DNA of 64,000 bases from Dechloromonas hankyongensis. Lineage in GTDB: Bacteria > Pseudomonadota > Gammaproteobacteria > Burkholderiales > Rhodocyclaceae. The notes below the pieces were generated by a model. That model was not told the origin of the DNA, did no database searches, and worked only from the letters and a program-made list of their open reading frames with translations. The stretch spans positions 434,001 through 498,000 of the forward strand of contig NZ_JAKLTN010000001.1 of assembly GCF_022012295.1 (NCBI RefSeq), in the 5' to 3' direction. This document shows positions 51,408 to 62,536 of the stretch, one piece after another (position 1 is the first letter of the stretch; each line of letters starts with the position of its first letter). The translations under genes were made by a program, and so were the position numbers.

Positions 51408-51796
51408 GCCCCGACTGATTCCCCGAGGTGGCCGCGGGCCACCTCTTTTTTTTCCAGCTGGCCGGGGGTGAAGCGGGCGACGGCTTCGTCGAACAGGGCA
51501 CGCGCCCGGGCGCTGTTGTCGCCGCTGAAATTGCAGACGTAGATATCGAGCGTCACGGCGCGGATTTCCGGCCAGGTGTGCAGCGCGAGATGCGATTCGG
51601 CGAGGACGACGGTGCCGGTGACTCCTGCTGGCTCACCGTGGGTATCGCGAAAGGCATGGAACAGGCGGCCGACGACGGTCAGCCCATGGCGCCGGCAGGC
51701 ATCGACGCAATAGCGTTCCAGTTCCGCTGCGTCGAGCAGCAGGACCGGGGCGCAGCGGCAATCGTGCAGGTCGGCGATCAGGTGCAGTCCGTTCAT
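51404..51796 (-). CDS. speD: S-adenosylmethionine decarboxylase proenzyme
   Basis: A 130-residue class 1B proenzyme that supplies decarboxylated SAM for spermidine synthesis. The self-cleavage and pyruvoyl-forming site is in [15 protein letters not shown], with cleavage before Ser68 expected, and His73 and Cys88 are in the usual active-site surroundings. Length matches the Bacillus/Thermotoga class rather than the long E. coli enzyme. speE is not in the window. The last 15 codons carry the antisense hairpin that terminates htpX. Confidence 0.9.
   Translation of the reverse strand: MNGLHLIADLHDCRCAPVLLLDAAELERYCVDACRRHGLTVVGRLFHAFRDTHGEPAGVTGTVVLAESHLALHTWPEIRAVTLDIYVCNFSGDNSARARALFDEAVARFTPGQLEKKEVARGHLGESVGA
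51425..51453 (+). terminator. Terminator of htpX, embedded antisense in speD
   Basis: GAGGTGGCC (51425-51433) and GGCCACCTC (51437-51445) form a perfect 9-bp stem with loop GCG, followed by eight Ts (51446-51453). It is 17 bases after the htpX stop and inside the 3' coding end of speD. Confidence 0.88.
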
Positions 51797-51805
51797 GACG
51801 ACATT

Positions 51806-52693
51806 CTATTGCCTGGCGCCTGAAACCGGGACGTCGAAAATGCCGTCGAGCAGGCGGCCGAGGCGGTAGCCGGCGGCGACCAGGCGCCGGTTGGCCGTGT
51901 TGCGGCTGGCGCGCTGGAAGTCCTCATCGATGATCGGAAGCAGGCTGCCCTGTTCGCCCGGATAGGCGGTCGCCAGGAGATCGTGGCTTTCCTGGCGCCA
52001 CAGGCTGGCGTTGCCTTGCTCGGGCGCCGGGTAACGCGCCAGCAGGCGGCTGGCAATGTCGTCGAGCCGCTGGCCCCGTAGCCACGGTGGGCCGGGCAGG
52101 TCGTCCCAATATAGATGCAGGCTGCTGAAGGGCAGGCGCTTGTTGAACGGATTTTCGATTTCGACCTGGTTGCCACCTTCGTCGCCATGCCGCCCGACAT
52201 GCAGCGGCTGGTGGATGTCGCCGACCAGATGCAGCAGCCAGGGCAGGGCATAGGTGATTTGCTCGGCGTTGCGGCTGGTTTTCAGCAGCTTGCTCAGGCG
52301 CTCGATCTGGCGATCCAACTCGCCGCTCTGCACCTTGCCGGCCGCATCCAGGTCGACGTAATGCCAGCGCTTGTGGCGCGCCGTATCGGGAAAGCCGGGC
52401 AAAGCGGGCGTCGGCGGATCGCGATCCTCGTCGAAAAAGCGCGGGTCGTTGCGGATGTCGTCCGGCCAGGTGGCGGCCTCGGCAAATAGTTCGCCGGCAT
52501 CGCTCGAACGGGCACTGGCCTGCCAGCGGGTATGGTCGGGGTGGCGGGCGAGGGCGGCGCTGATGGCGGTACGGGCCGGTGGCGACAGTTGCTGCCAGGC
52601 GATGACGGCGACCAGGCGGTGGCCGGCGGCATTCCAGGCATGGGCGGGCAGGGCGGCAACAAAGAAAATCAAGGCAGTGAGGAAACGGCGCAT
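51806..52693 (-). CDS. Secreted S1/P1-type nuclease
   Basis: A 295-residue exported phosphodiesterase. The signal peptide MRRFLTALIFFVAALPAHA ends before Trp20, which as the first mature residue is a zinc ligand in this family. Other family features are WNAAGHRLVAVIA, HYVDLD and HLVGDIHQPLHVGRHGDEGGN. Three zinc ions cleave single-stranded DNA and RNA in the periplasm. Role may be nutrient scavenging. It is separated by nine bases from speD and divergent from rsmB. Confidence 0.92.
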   Translation of the reverse strand: MRRFLTALIFFVAALPAHAWNAAGHRLVAVIAWQQLSPPARTAISAALARHPDHTRWQASARSSDAGELFAEAATWPDDIRNDPRFFDEDRDPPTPALPGFPDTARHKRWHYVDLDAAGKVQSGELDRQIERLSKLLKTSRNAEQITYALPWLLHLVGDIHQPLHVGRHGDEGGNQVEIENPFNKRLPFSSLHLYWDDLPGPPWLRGQRLDDIASRLLARYPAPEQGNASLWRQESHDLLATAYPGEQGSLLPIIDEDFQRASRNTANRRLVAAGYRLGRLLDGIFDVPVSGARQ

Positions 52694-52727
52694 TGCCCCA
52701 TTATGCCGCGTGCGATAATCGCGGCCT

Positions 52728-53987
52728 ATGTCCAGATTGCCGCCCGATTCCCTCGCCTACGCCCTGCTCCAGGCCGCCCGCATCCATACCGCCGTTATCG
52801 GTGGACAGAGCCTGGCCGACGGTCTGCTCGGTCGGGTCGATCCGGTCGCCCGGCCAGCCGTTCAGGATATCGCCTATGGCAGCCTGCGGGCTTATGGCCG
52901 GGGCGATTTCTTCCTGTCCCGCCTGCTCGACCGGCCGCTGGCGGCCGACGAAGTCCGTGCCTTGCTGCTGGTTGCCATCTACCGGGTTGAAACGCGGCCG
53001 GATGCCGTGCATACCGTGGTCGACCAGGCGGTCTTTGCCGCCGCCGAGGTGGCGGGCGGCAATTTTCGCGGCCTGGTCAATGGCGTATTGCGCAATTTCT
53101 TGCGCCAGCAGGAGGCACTGACGGCGGCGGCTGAAAATGACCCAGTCGCCTCGGCCCAGCACCCGGCCTGGTGGCTGGCCGAATTGCAGGCCGCCTATCC
53201 GGACGCCTGGCAAGGTATCGTGGCGGCCGGCAATACGCCGCCGCCGATGGGCTTGCGGGTCAATCAGCGGCAGACGAGCCGCGACGCTTATCTGGCCCGC
53301 CTGCGGGCGGCCGGGATAGCCGGCCAGCCGATAGATGAATGCGGCGTGGCGCTGGCCCGGCCGGTGGCCGTCGAGGCGCTGCCGGACTTCGCGCAGGGCG
53401 TGGTGTCGGTACAGGACCCGGGCGCCCAGCGGGCGGCCAGCCTGCTCGACCCGGTACCGGGCAGCCGCGTGCTCGATGCCTGCGCAGCGCCGGGCGGCAA
53501 GACGGCGCATCTGCTCGAGCGGGCCGATCTCGATCTGCTGGCGCTCGATTTGAAGGCTTCGCGTTGCCGCCGTATCGAAGAAAACCTGGCCCGCCTCCAG
53601 CTGCAGGCCGCGGTCAAGGTGGCCGATTGCGTCAAGTTGAACCAATGGTGGGACGGTCGCCCGTTCGATGCGGTGCTGGCCGACGTGCCGTGCACGGCGA
53701 GCGGCGTGGTGCGCCGCAATCCGGATACCAAATGGTTGCGCCGTGCCGAGGATATCGCCAGCTTTGCAAAGGCGCAGGCCCGGATTCTCGAAGCTTTGTG
53801 GCAGGTCGTGCGGCCGGGGGGTAAACTGCTTTACGCAACCTGCTCGGTATTTCCGGCCGAAAACGGAGCCCAGATTGGGCGCTTCCTGGAACGCCACCCG
53901 CAGGTCCGTCGTTGTCACGAAGAACAGCTATTACCGACTGCCGATCACGATGGCTTTTTCTACTGTCTGCTTGAAAAGCATGCCTGA
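52728..53987 (+). CDS. rsmB: 16S rRNA (cytosine(967)-C(5))-methyltransferase RsmB
   Basis: A 419-residue enzyme with an N-terminal NusB-like domain (LLLVAIYRVETRPDAVHTVVDQAV) and a C-terminal SAM-dependent methyltransferase. SAM site is LDACAAPGGKT and the catalytic cysteine motif is DVPCTASGVVRRNPDTKW; the final cysteine region is LLYATCSVFPAEN. ATG 52728 gives the usual start. The stop overlaps the DUF4390 start by eight bases. Confidence 0.97.
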   Translation: MSRLPPDSLAYALLQAARIHTAVIGGQSLADGLLGRVDPVARPAVQDIAYGSLRAYGRGDFFLSRLLDRPLAADEVRALLLVAIYRVETRPDAVHTVVDQAVFAAAEVAGGNFRGLVNGVLRNFLRQQEALTAAAENDPVASAQHPAWWLAELQAAYPDAWQGIVAAGNTPPPMGLRVNQRQTSRDAYLARLRAAGIAGQPIDECGVALARPVAVEALPDFAQGVVSVQDPGAQRAASLLDPVPGSRVLDACAAPGGKTAHLLERADLDLLALDLKASRCRRIEENLARLQLQAAVKVADCVKLNQWWDGRPFDAVLADVPCTASGVVRRNPDTKWLRRAEDIASFAKAQARILEALWQVVRPGGKLLYATCSVFPAENGAQIGRFLERHPQVRRCHEEQLLPTADHDGFFYCLLEKHA

Positions 53988-54603
53988 ATGCCGGGCGAGA
54001 CCGGCCGACCGGGTGGCTGGCGTGCTCGTGCTGCTGCGCCGCTGGCTGCTGGCCTTGGTCATGCTGCCGGCCATCGCCCTGGCCGCCGAGATCGAGGTGG
54101 TCAATCCGCAACTGCAGCCGGCTGACGACGGCTACGTGCTGTCAGCCGATTTCAAGTTTGAACTGAATCCGCGCCTCGAAGAAGCGGTCACCAAGGGGGT
54201 CGTGCTGCACTTCGTCGCCGATTTCGAATTGACCCGGGCACGCTGGTACTGGCTGGACGAAAAGCTGGCCACGCGCAGCCAGACCTACCGCCTGTCCTAC
54301 CACGCGCTGACCCGCCAGTACCGCCTGTCGACCGGCGGCCTGCACCAGTCGTTCGCCACCTTGTCGGAAGCGGTGCAGGTGCTGTCCCGCTTGCGCAACT
54401 GGGTGGTCGTCGAGCGCGGCGAGAAGGGCATCCGTTCGGGCGAGCTCTACGATGCGGTGCTGCGCCTGCGGCTCGATGTGACGCAGCTGCCCCGGCCCTT
54501 CCAGATCACGGCGCTGGGCAACAAGGATTGGAGCCTGGCTTCCGACTGGAAGGCCTGGCAGGTCAATCTGCCGCCCTTGCCGGTGCTGGAGGCCGCCAAG
54601 TGA
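53980..54603 (+). CDS. DUF4390 protein (exported, ntrYX-associated)
   Basis: A 207-residue protein with an N-terminal basic segment and membrane helix (VLVLLRRWLLALVMLPAIALAAE), probably a signal peptide or anchor. The mature part matches DUF4390 (VNPQLQPADDGYVLSADFKFELNPRLEEAVTKGVVLHFVADFEL, YRLSYHALTRQYRLSTGG). Members always lie between rsmB and ntrY in betaproteobacteria and may sense or modulate the envelope signal of NtrY (inference). ATG 53980 is the start; the stop TGA overlaps the ntrY GTG. Confidence 0.88.
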   Translation: MPECRARPADRVAGVLVLLRRWLLALVMLPAIALAAEIEVVNPQLQPADDGYVLSADFKFELNPRLEEAVTKGVVLHFVADFELTRARWYWLDEKLATRSQTYRLSYHALTRQYRLSTGGLHQSFATLSEAVQVLSRLRNWVVVERGEKGIRSGELYDAVLRLRLDVTQLPRPFQITALGNKDWSLASDWKAWQVNLPPLPVLEAAK

Positions 54604-56756
54604 AGCGTTTCCTGGCGGCAGGCGGCGCCTTCGCAGCGGCAGTCGGCGGCATCCTGTGGTTCCTGCTGCTGATGTCCACGGCCGCCGATACGGTCATCTT
54701 TTCTCGCAACTACCCGCTGCTCATCGGCCTCAACATCGTGCTGGCGCTCGGCATGCTCGGCCTGGTCGGCTGGCAGTTGCGCACCCTGTGGCGCGACTAC
54801 CAGGCGCAGGTGTTCGGCGCCCGGCTCAAGCTGCGCCTGATGCTGATGTTCGGCGTCATCGCCGTGCTGCCGGGGGCGCTGGTCTACGGCGTGTCGGTGC
54901 AGTTCGTCACCCGCTCGATCGAAAGCTGGTTCGACGTGCGCGTCGAGAAGGCGCTGGAATCCGGCCTGCATCTCGGCCGCTCCGCGCTCGATTCGCTGCT
55001 CGCCGACATGGTGGACAAGGGGCGCAGCATGGCCGCCGAGCTGTCCGACATCCAGGAAGCGTCGCGCCGTTCTGCCCTGTTGCGCCTGCGCGAGGAAAAG
55101 GGCGTACAGACGGCAGCCCTGTTCTCGGTGGGCGGCCAGCTGCTGTCGAGCGCGACCAGCGAACTGGCCGTTCTGATGCCCGATCTGCCCAGTCAGGCGC
55201 AGCTCAAGCAGGCACGCAATACCCGCTCGATCGGTGCGGTGGAAGGCGACGGCGGCAAGCTCTACCTACGCGTGCTGGTCCCGGTGCCAGCGCGCGACAT
55301 GTTCGAGGAGCCGCGCATCCTGCAACTGACGCATCCGGTACCGCCGGCGCTGGCCCATGACGCCGACGCGGTGCAGGGCGTCTATCGCGACTACCAGGAA
55401 TTGCAGCTGGCGCGCGATGGCCTAACCCGCATCTACGCGCTGACCCTGACCCTGACCGTGCTCGTCGCGCTGTTCGGCGCCTTCGCGCTGGCCTACCTGA
55501 TGGCCCGCCGGCTGGCGGCGCCGCTCTACATCCTGGCCGAAGGGACACAGGCCGTGGCGCAGGGCGACTTCTCGCCGCGCCAGGCGATCTACAGCGGCGA
55601 CGAACTCGGCGTGTTGACCCAGTCCTTCAACCGCATGACCCGCCAGCTCGATGATGCGCGCCGCGACACCGAGCGCCATCGGGCCGAACTGGAATCGGCG
55701 CGCGGCTATCTCGAATCGATCCTCGCCAACCTGTCCACCGGCGTGCTCGTTTTCGACCGCCGCTTCGTGTTGCGCACGGTGAACGAGGGGGCGCTGACCA
55801 TTCTCAACGACGAGTTTGACGGCGTGATCAGCGTTGCCGTCGACGAGTGGCCGCGCCAACAGGCGCTCGGTGCCTTCATCCGCGAACAATTTGCGGCGAC
55901 CGAGGAAGTCGAATGGCAAGCACAGCTCGAGCTGGAGCGCCCGAACGGCATGCCGCAGGTGCTGCTGCTGCGTGGTTCCCGCCTGCCCGAGGCGAGCGGC
56001 GGCGGCGACGTGGTGGTGTTTGACGACGTGACCCGGCTGATCGCCGCCCAGCGCAGCGCGGCCTGGGGCGAAGTGGCGCGCCGTCTGGCGCATGAAATCA
56101 AGAATCCGCTGACGCCGATCCAGCTGTCCGCCGAACGCCTGCAGTTCAAGCTCGCCGACAAGCTGACCAACGGCGACGCCGACATGCTGGCCCGCGGCAC
56201 GCAGACCATCATCAACCAGGTGCAGGCCATGAAGCGCATGGTCGACGATTTCCGCGACTATGCCCGGATGCCGGCGCCGGAAGTGGCGCCGCTCGACCTC
56301 AACGAACTGATCCGCGAAGTGCTCGGCCTGTACGAGAGTTCGTCGGCGACCATCGAAACCGAGCTGGCCGACGATCTCGGCGCCATCCTCGGCGACGCCA
56401 CGCAGTTGCGGCAGATCATCCACAACCTGCTGCGCAATTCCGAGGATGCGCTGGAAGGTCGTGAAGGCGCGCGCATCGTCATCCGCACCGAACGCGGCAG
56501 CCGTCATGCCCGCCTGTCGATTGCCGACAACGGCCCGGGTTTCCCGGTCGAGCTGTTGCCGCGCATCTTCGAACCCTATGTCACCACCAAGGCGCGGGGA
56601 ACCGGCCTGGGCCTGCCCATCGTCAGGAAGATCGTCGACGAACACCAGGGCAGCATCGAAATCAGCAATGCACCGGAGGGCGGTGCGCGGATCGATATCC
56701 GCCTGCCCCTGGTGAAAGAGGAGGAAGGCAAAAATGGCCATTATTCTGGTCGTTGA
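54600..56756 (+). CDS. ntrY: Nitrogen-regulation-type sensor histidine kinase NtrY
   Basis: A 718-residue membrane kinase. Hydrophobic helices are at about 6-30 and 38-60, with further helices around 78-100 and 280-305; a periplasmic domain and a HAMP segment (MARRLAAPLYILAEGTQAVAQGDFSPR) follow. A PAS domain is at about 365-480, the H-box is RRLAHEIKNPLTPIQLSAERL, and ATPase motifs are DNGPGFP and GTGLGLPIV. GTG 54600 overlaps the DUF4390 stop (GTGA). It phosphorylates NtrX, whose gene overlaps the 3' end by 23 bases. Confidence 0.92.
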   Translation: MKRFLAAGGAFAAAVGGILWFLLLMSTAADTVIFSRNYPLLIGLNIVLALGMLGLVGWQLRTLWRDYQAQVFGARLKLRLMLMFGVIAVLPGALVYGVSVQFVTRSIESWFDVRVEKALESGLHLGRSALDSLLADMVDKGRSMAAELSDIQEASRRSALLRLREEKGVQTAALFSVGGQLLSSATSELAVLMPDLPSQAQLKQARNTRSIGAVEGDGGKLYLRVLVPVPARDMFEEPRILQLTHPVPPALAHDADAVQGVYRDYQELQLARDGLTRIYALTLTLTVLVALFGAFALAYLMARRLAAPLYILAEGTQAVAQGDFSPRQAIYSGDELGVLTQSFNRMTRQLDDARRDTERHRAELESARGYLESILANLSTGVLVFDRRFVLRTVNEGALTILNDEFDGVISVAVDEWPRQQALGAFIREQFAATEEVEWQAQLELERPNGMPQVLLLRGSRLPEASGGGDVVVFDDVTRLIAAQRSAAWGEVARRLAHEIKNPLTPIQLSAERLQFKLADKLTNGDADMLARGTQTIINQVQAMKRMVDDFRDYARMPAPEVAPLDLNELIREVLGLYESSSATIETELADDLGAILGDATQLRQIIHNLLRNSEDALEGREGARIVIRTERGSRHARLSIADNGPGFPVELLPRIFEPYVTTKARGTGLGLPIVRKIVDEHQGSIEISNAPEGGARIDIRLPLVKEEEGKNGHYSGR

Positions 56757-57999
56757 CGACGAAGTGGGTATCCGCGAACTGCTGTCCGAAATCCTGATCG
56801 ACGAGGGTTACGACGTCCGGCTGGCGGAAAACGCGACCGCGGCCCGGCAGATTCGCAACGAATTGCGCCCCGATCTGGTCCTCCTCGATATCTGGATGCC
56901 GGACACGGACGGCATTTCGCTGCTCAAGGAATGGCACGCCGCCGGGCATCTCAACATGCCGGTGGTCATGATGTCGGGGCACGGCACCATCGACACGGCG
57001 GTCGAAGCCACCCGCTTCGGTGCCTTCGATTTTCTGGAAAAGCCGATTGCCCTGCAGAAGCTGCTGTCCACCGTGCAGAAGGCGCTCAAGCACGACAAGC
57101 CGCTGGCTCGTCCGGCCCTGACGCTGGAATCCTTCACCCGCTCGGCCTTCGTCAAGGAATTCAAGCGGCGCCTCGAACAGGCCGCGGCCAAGGCACCGGT
57201 CCTGCTCGTCAAGGGTGCCCATGGCGGGATGGCGGAAATCTGCGCCCGCACGCTGCAGCCGCCGCGGGCGCCGTGGCTCGACCTGTCGGAAGTGAGCAGC
57301 GCGCTGACCCAGGAAATGCTGGAAAAGATCACCGGCGGCATCCTGTTCGTGCCCGATCTGGCGGTGCTCGGCAAGATGCAGCAGATGAACCTGGCCTTCG
57401 CCGTCGACCGGCTGGAAAAGCTGAATCTGCAACTGGTCGCCGCCACCGTCACGCCGCTGCCGACGCTGGCCGAAGCCGGCTGGGACAGCAAGCTGCTGGC
57501 CCGGATCAGCGAAGTGTGGGTGGCCATGCCCTCGCTGGCCGGCCATGGCGACGAGCTGCCGGAAATCGCCGGCCTGTTGCTGACCAATTTCGTCGAACGC
57601 AGCGAAGTGCCGCTGCGCCGTTTTTCCACGGCGGCGCTCAATACGCTGCGCACCCTGCCCTGGAAGCGGCAGCCGGAATCGAGCTGGAGCGACCTCTATG
57701 CCCTGGTGCGCAATCTGGCGCTGACCGCGCTGGATGAGGAAATCAGCGCTGAGGACGTGCTGCGGGTCATGCCGCAGGAGGGCGGCGACAAGCCGGAAAT
57801 GCAGTCCCTGCTGCCGCTGTTCGATCAGCCGCTGCGCGAGGCCCGCGATGCGTTCGAGAAGCTGTATTTCGAGCATCATCTGCGCCTCGAGGGCGGCAAC
57901 ATGACCAAGCTGGCCGAACGCTCGGGGCTGGAGCGCACCCACCTCTACCGCAAGCTCAAGCAGCTGGACGTCAAGCTCGGCAAGCGCGGCGAGGAGTAA
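56734..57999 (+). CDS. ntrX: NtrX-type response regulator with degenerate AAA+ domain
   Basis: A 421-residue regulator. The receiver has VVDDE and phospho-Asp52 in VLLDIWMPDTDG. The central region corresponds to the sigma-54 activator AAA+ domain but lacks Walker A (VLLVKGAHGGMAE instead of GESGTGKE), has GGILFVPDLAV in place of the Walker B FLDE, and no GAFTGA loop is visible. The C-terminal Fis-type helix-turn-helix is intact (GGNMTKLAERSGLERTHLYRKLKQ). It therefore should bind DNA under NtrY control without ATP-driven sigma-54 activation. ATG 56734 overlaps ntrY. Confidence 0.9.
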   Translation: MAIILVVDDEVGIRELLSEILIDEGYDVRLAENATAARQIRNELRPDLVLLDIWMPDTDGISLLKEWHAAGHLNMPVVMMSGHGTIDTAVEATRFGAFDFLEKPIALQKLLSTVQKALKHDKPLARPALTLESFTRSAFVKEFKRRLEQAAAKAPVLLVKGAHGGMAEICARTLQPPRAPWLDLSEVSSALTQEMLEKITGGILFVPDLAVLGKMQQMNLAFAVDRLEKLNLQLVAATVTPLPTLAEAGWDSKLLARISEVWVAMPSLAGHGDELPEIAGLLLTNFVERSEVPLRRFSTAALNTLRTLPWKRQPESSWSDLYALVRNLALTALDEEISAEDVLRVMPQEGGDKPEMQSLLPLFDQPLREARDAFEKLYFEHHLRLEGGNMTKLAERSGLERTHLYRKLKQLDVKLGKRGEE

Positions 58000-58150
58000 A
58001 CGGCCGGCCGGACAGGAACGAAAGGGCCGGGAAGCCGTCTTTCCAGGCGGGAATCCGGCGGCCCGCCGATTTTTCCTGATTCAGCGCAAGTGACCGCGAG
58101 CGGGGAAAGGCGGATAATGCCGCTTTTCCGATTTTCTGGCGGAGTCCGAC

Positions 58151-59218
58151 GTGAGCCGACCCAAGAACGATACCTTCCTGCGCGCCCTTCTCAAGGAGCC
58201 GACCGAATACACCCCGCTGTGGCTGATGCGCCAGGCGGGCCGCTACCTGCCCGAGTACTGCGAAACCCGCAAACGGGCCGGCAACTTCCTGAACCTGTGC
58301 AAGACGCCGTCGCTGGCCTGCGAAGTCACGCTGCAGCCGCTGGCCCGCTACGACCTTGACGCCGCCATCCTGTTCTCCGACATCCTGACCGTGCCGGACG
58401 CCATGGGCCTCGGCCTCTACTTCGCCGAAGGCGAGGGTCCGAAGTTCGAGCGCCCGCTGCGCGAGGAATGGGCGATCAACAACCTGACCGCGCCGGACCC
58501 CTACGAACACCTCGGCTACGTGATGGACGCCGTGTCGGAGATCCGCCGCGCCCTGGACAACTCGGTGCCGCTGATCGGCTTCTCCGGCAGCCCCTACACC
58601 CTGGCCTGCTACATGGTCGAAGGGCAGGGCTCCAGCGACTTCCGCCACATCAAGGGCATGCTCTACAACCGCCCGGACCTGCTGCACCGCATCCTGTCGG
58701 TGACCGCCGATTCGGTGATTTCCTACCTGAACGCCCAGATCGATTCCGGCGCCCAGGCCGTGATGATTTTCGACACCTGGGGCGGTTCATTGTCCAACGC
58801 GGCCTATGAGGAATTTTCGCTGCAGTACATGCAGCGTATCGTCGCTGGCCTGAAGAAGGACAAGGATGGCCAGCGCATTCCGAGCATCGTGTTCACCAAG
58901 AACGGCGGCCTGTGGCTGGAGAAGATCGCTGCCATCGGCTGTGACGCGGTCGGTCTTGACTGGACCATCGACATCGGTGAAGCGCGCCGCCGCGTCGGCG
59001 ACAAGGTTGCCCTGCAAGGCAACCTCGATCCCAACGTCCTGTTCGCCCAGCCGGAAATCGTTGCTGCAGAAGCGAAGAAGGTGCTCGACAGCTACGGATC
59101 GGGCAATACCGGCCATGTCTTCAACCTGGGCCACGGCATCTCCCAGTTCACGCCGCCGGAGAGCGTGACGGCCCTCGTTGAAACGGTGCATGCCCATAGC
59201 CGGCTATTACGTAAGTAA
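58151..59218 (+). CDS. hemE: Uroporphyrinogen decarboxylase
   Basis: A 355-residue enzyme converting uroporphyrinogen III to coproporphyrinogen III in haem synthesis. Signature [32 protein letters not shown] and the C-terminal [15 protein letters not shown] are intact. The start is GTG 58151, with GGAG nine bases upstream. The gap from ntrX (58000-58150) has no hairpin or other feature that I recognise. Confidence 0.97.
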   Translation: MSRPKNDTFLRALLKEPTEYTPLWLMRQAGRYLPEYCETRKRAGNFLNLCKTPSLACEVTLQPLARYDLDAAILFSDILTVPDAMGLGLYFAEGEGPKFERPLREEWAINNLTAPDPYEHLGYVMDAVSEIRRALDNSVPLIGFSGSPYTLACYMVEGQGSSDFRHIKGMLYNRPDLLHRILSVTADSVISYLNAQIDSGAQAVMIFDTWGGSLSNAAYEEFSLQYMQRIVAGLKKDKDGQRIPSIVFTKNGGLWLEKIAAIGCDAVGLDWTIDIGEARRRVGDKVALQGNLDPNVLFAQPEIVAAEAKKVLDSYGSGNTGHVFNLGHGISQFTPPESVTALVETVHAHSRLLRK

Positions 59219-59494
59219 TGCCATAAGAAGGCGGCAAGGCTTGACTTATGCACAGAGTTTTGCCGCCTGTGAAAAAAATGTCCGCAAAAACCCTTGACAG
59301 GTGTGTGTTTGTTCAAGAGTTTGAATTTAAAGCGTTTTGCCGTCTGCCCAATATTTCGGCAGAGTGACGTAATCCTTACCGGACCGTTACCTGGCGCCAA
59401 GCGCCGGAAGTAATTCACAAAGTTATCCACAGCTTTTGTGGACAACTCCAAAAGCCGTCGATTTGGTCGCGATCAAGCCTGTTTTTTCGGAGAA
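59219..59494. promoter_or_regulatory. hemE-priA intergenic region with DnaA boxes
   Basis: Exact DnaA boxes TTATGCACA (59246-59254) and TTATCCACA (59423-59431) are joined by one-mismatch copies at 59411 (TAATTCACA) and 59437 (TGTGGACAA), three of them packed within 35 bases directly upstream of priA. The 59246 box lies in the loop of a 9-bp inverted repeat, AGGCGGCAA (59229-59237) with TTGCCGCCT (59260-59268), which may end hemE transcription. TTGACA at 59293 is a possible -35 element without a good -10. Confidence 0.65.
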
Positions 59495-61501
<2,007 letters not shown>

Positions 61502-61552
61502 CCGGCACGCCCCTTGCAATGAGGCTTACCCACCCATCGCAAGGAGCGCATC

Positions 61553-62536
61553 ATGAAAATCCAGGATTCGAGCGTCCAACTGTCGGCCAGCCACGACGAG
61601 CGCTATGAGCGCTTGACCGAAGCGACCAGTACGAGCAGCTTTCGGCAGGTTTTCAACAGCCTGGCGCAGCCCACCAACGATGATGCCGGCGAGGCCCGCA
61701 AGCGGGTGGAAAAGTTGCTGCAGTCGCTGGTCGATGCCATTCTCGCCGCCCTCGACGGCAAGAAATGCAAGGAAAACTTTGCCGCTGTCGACGCTCTGCC
61801 GGAGCAGCAGACACCGGTCAGCCGCGAGCGGGAAATGACGTGGAGCAGCCATGTCGTGCAGACGGTTAGCGAATCGGAACGCACCAACGTCTGCGGGAAG
61901 GGCTGCGTGCAGACCGAGGACGGGCGGCAGATTCAGTTCGATTACTCGCTGAACCTGAAGCGCGATTACCAGAGCAAGTCCAGCTTCGACGACAGCGCTA
62001 CCATCGCCCTGAAAGATCCGCTGATGATCAGTTTCGACGGCAAGTCGGCTGAGTTGTCGGCCAGCCGTATCAATTTCGATCTCGACGCTGACGGCAAGGC
62101 CGAGGAAATCCCGGGCTTCGGTCAGGGCAGCGGCTTCCTGGTCTTCGACCGCAATGGCAACGGCAAGGCCGATGATGGCCGCGAACTGTTCGGCGTCGCC
62201 AGTGGCAACGGTTTTGCCGACCTGGCCAAACTCGATGACAACCACAATGGCTGGATAGACGAAAACGACGCCGCCTTCAAGCGCCTCGCCGTGTGGTCGG
62301 GCGATGGCTTCCAGTCATTGGCCCAGCGCGGCGTCGGCGCCCTGTACACCGGTGCGGTCGAGGCCCCGTTCTCGCTCAAGACCGACGACAACACCTTGCT
62401 CGGCGAGATACGTGCTGCCGGCATCTACCTGACGGAAGCGGGTGAGGTCGGCCATCTGCAGCAGGTCGACCTCGCTGTGTCAGGACCGACGGGCGGGAAG
62501 CCAGAACCAGACGAGGGCCAGCGCCTGAGCGCCTAG
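61553..62536 (+). CDS. Hypothetical protein with EF-hand-like Asp-rich loops
   Basis: A 327-residue protein without a signal peptide. AGGAG precedes ATG 61553. Three loops resemble calcium-binding repeats: DLDADG (176-181), DRNGNGKADDGRELFG (199-214) and DDNHNGWIDENDAAF (228-242). The pattern FD.NG.GKADDG.ELFG recurs in proteins secreted by type I systems and in VCBS-type surface proteins, but no C-terminal glycine-rich repeat or transporter is adjacent. Its end overlaps the end of the convergent MFS gene by 57 bases. Function unknown. Confidence 0.7.
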   Translation: MKIQDSSVQLSASHDERYERLTEATSTSSFRQVFNSLAQPTNDDAGEARKRVEKLLQSLVDAILAALDGKKCKENFAAVDALPEQQTPVSREREMTWSSHVVQTVSESERTNVCGKGCVQTEDGRQIQFDYSLNLKRDYQSKSSFDDSATIALKDPLMISFDGKSAELSASRINFDLDADGKAEEIPGFGQGSGFLVFDRNGNGKADDGRELFGVASGNGFADLAKLDDNHNGWIDENDAAFKRLAVWSGDGFQSLAQRGVGALYTGAVEAPFSLKTDDNTLLGEIRAAGIYLTEAGEVGHLQQVDLAVSGPTGGKPEPDEGQRLSA

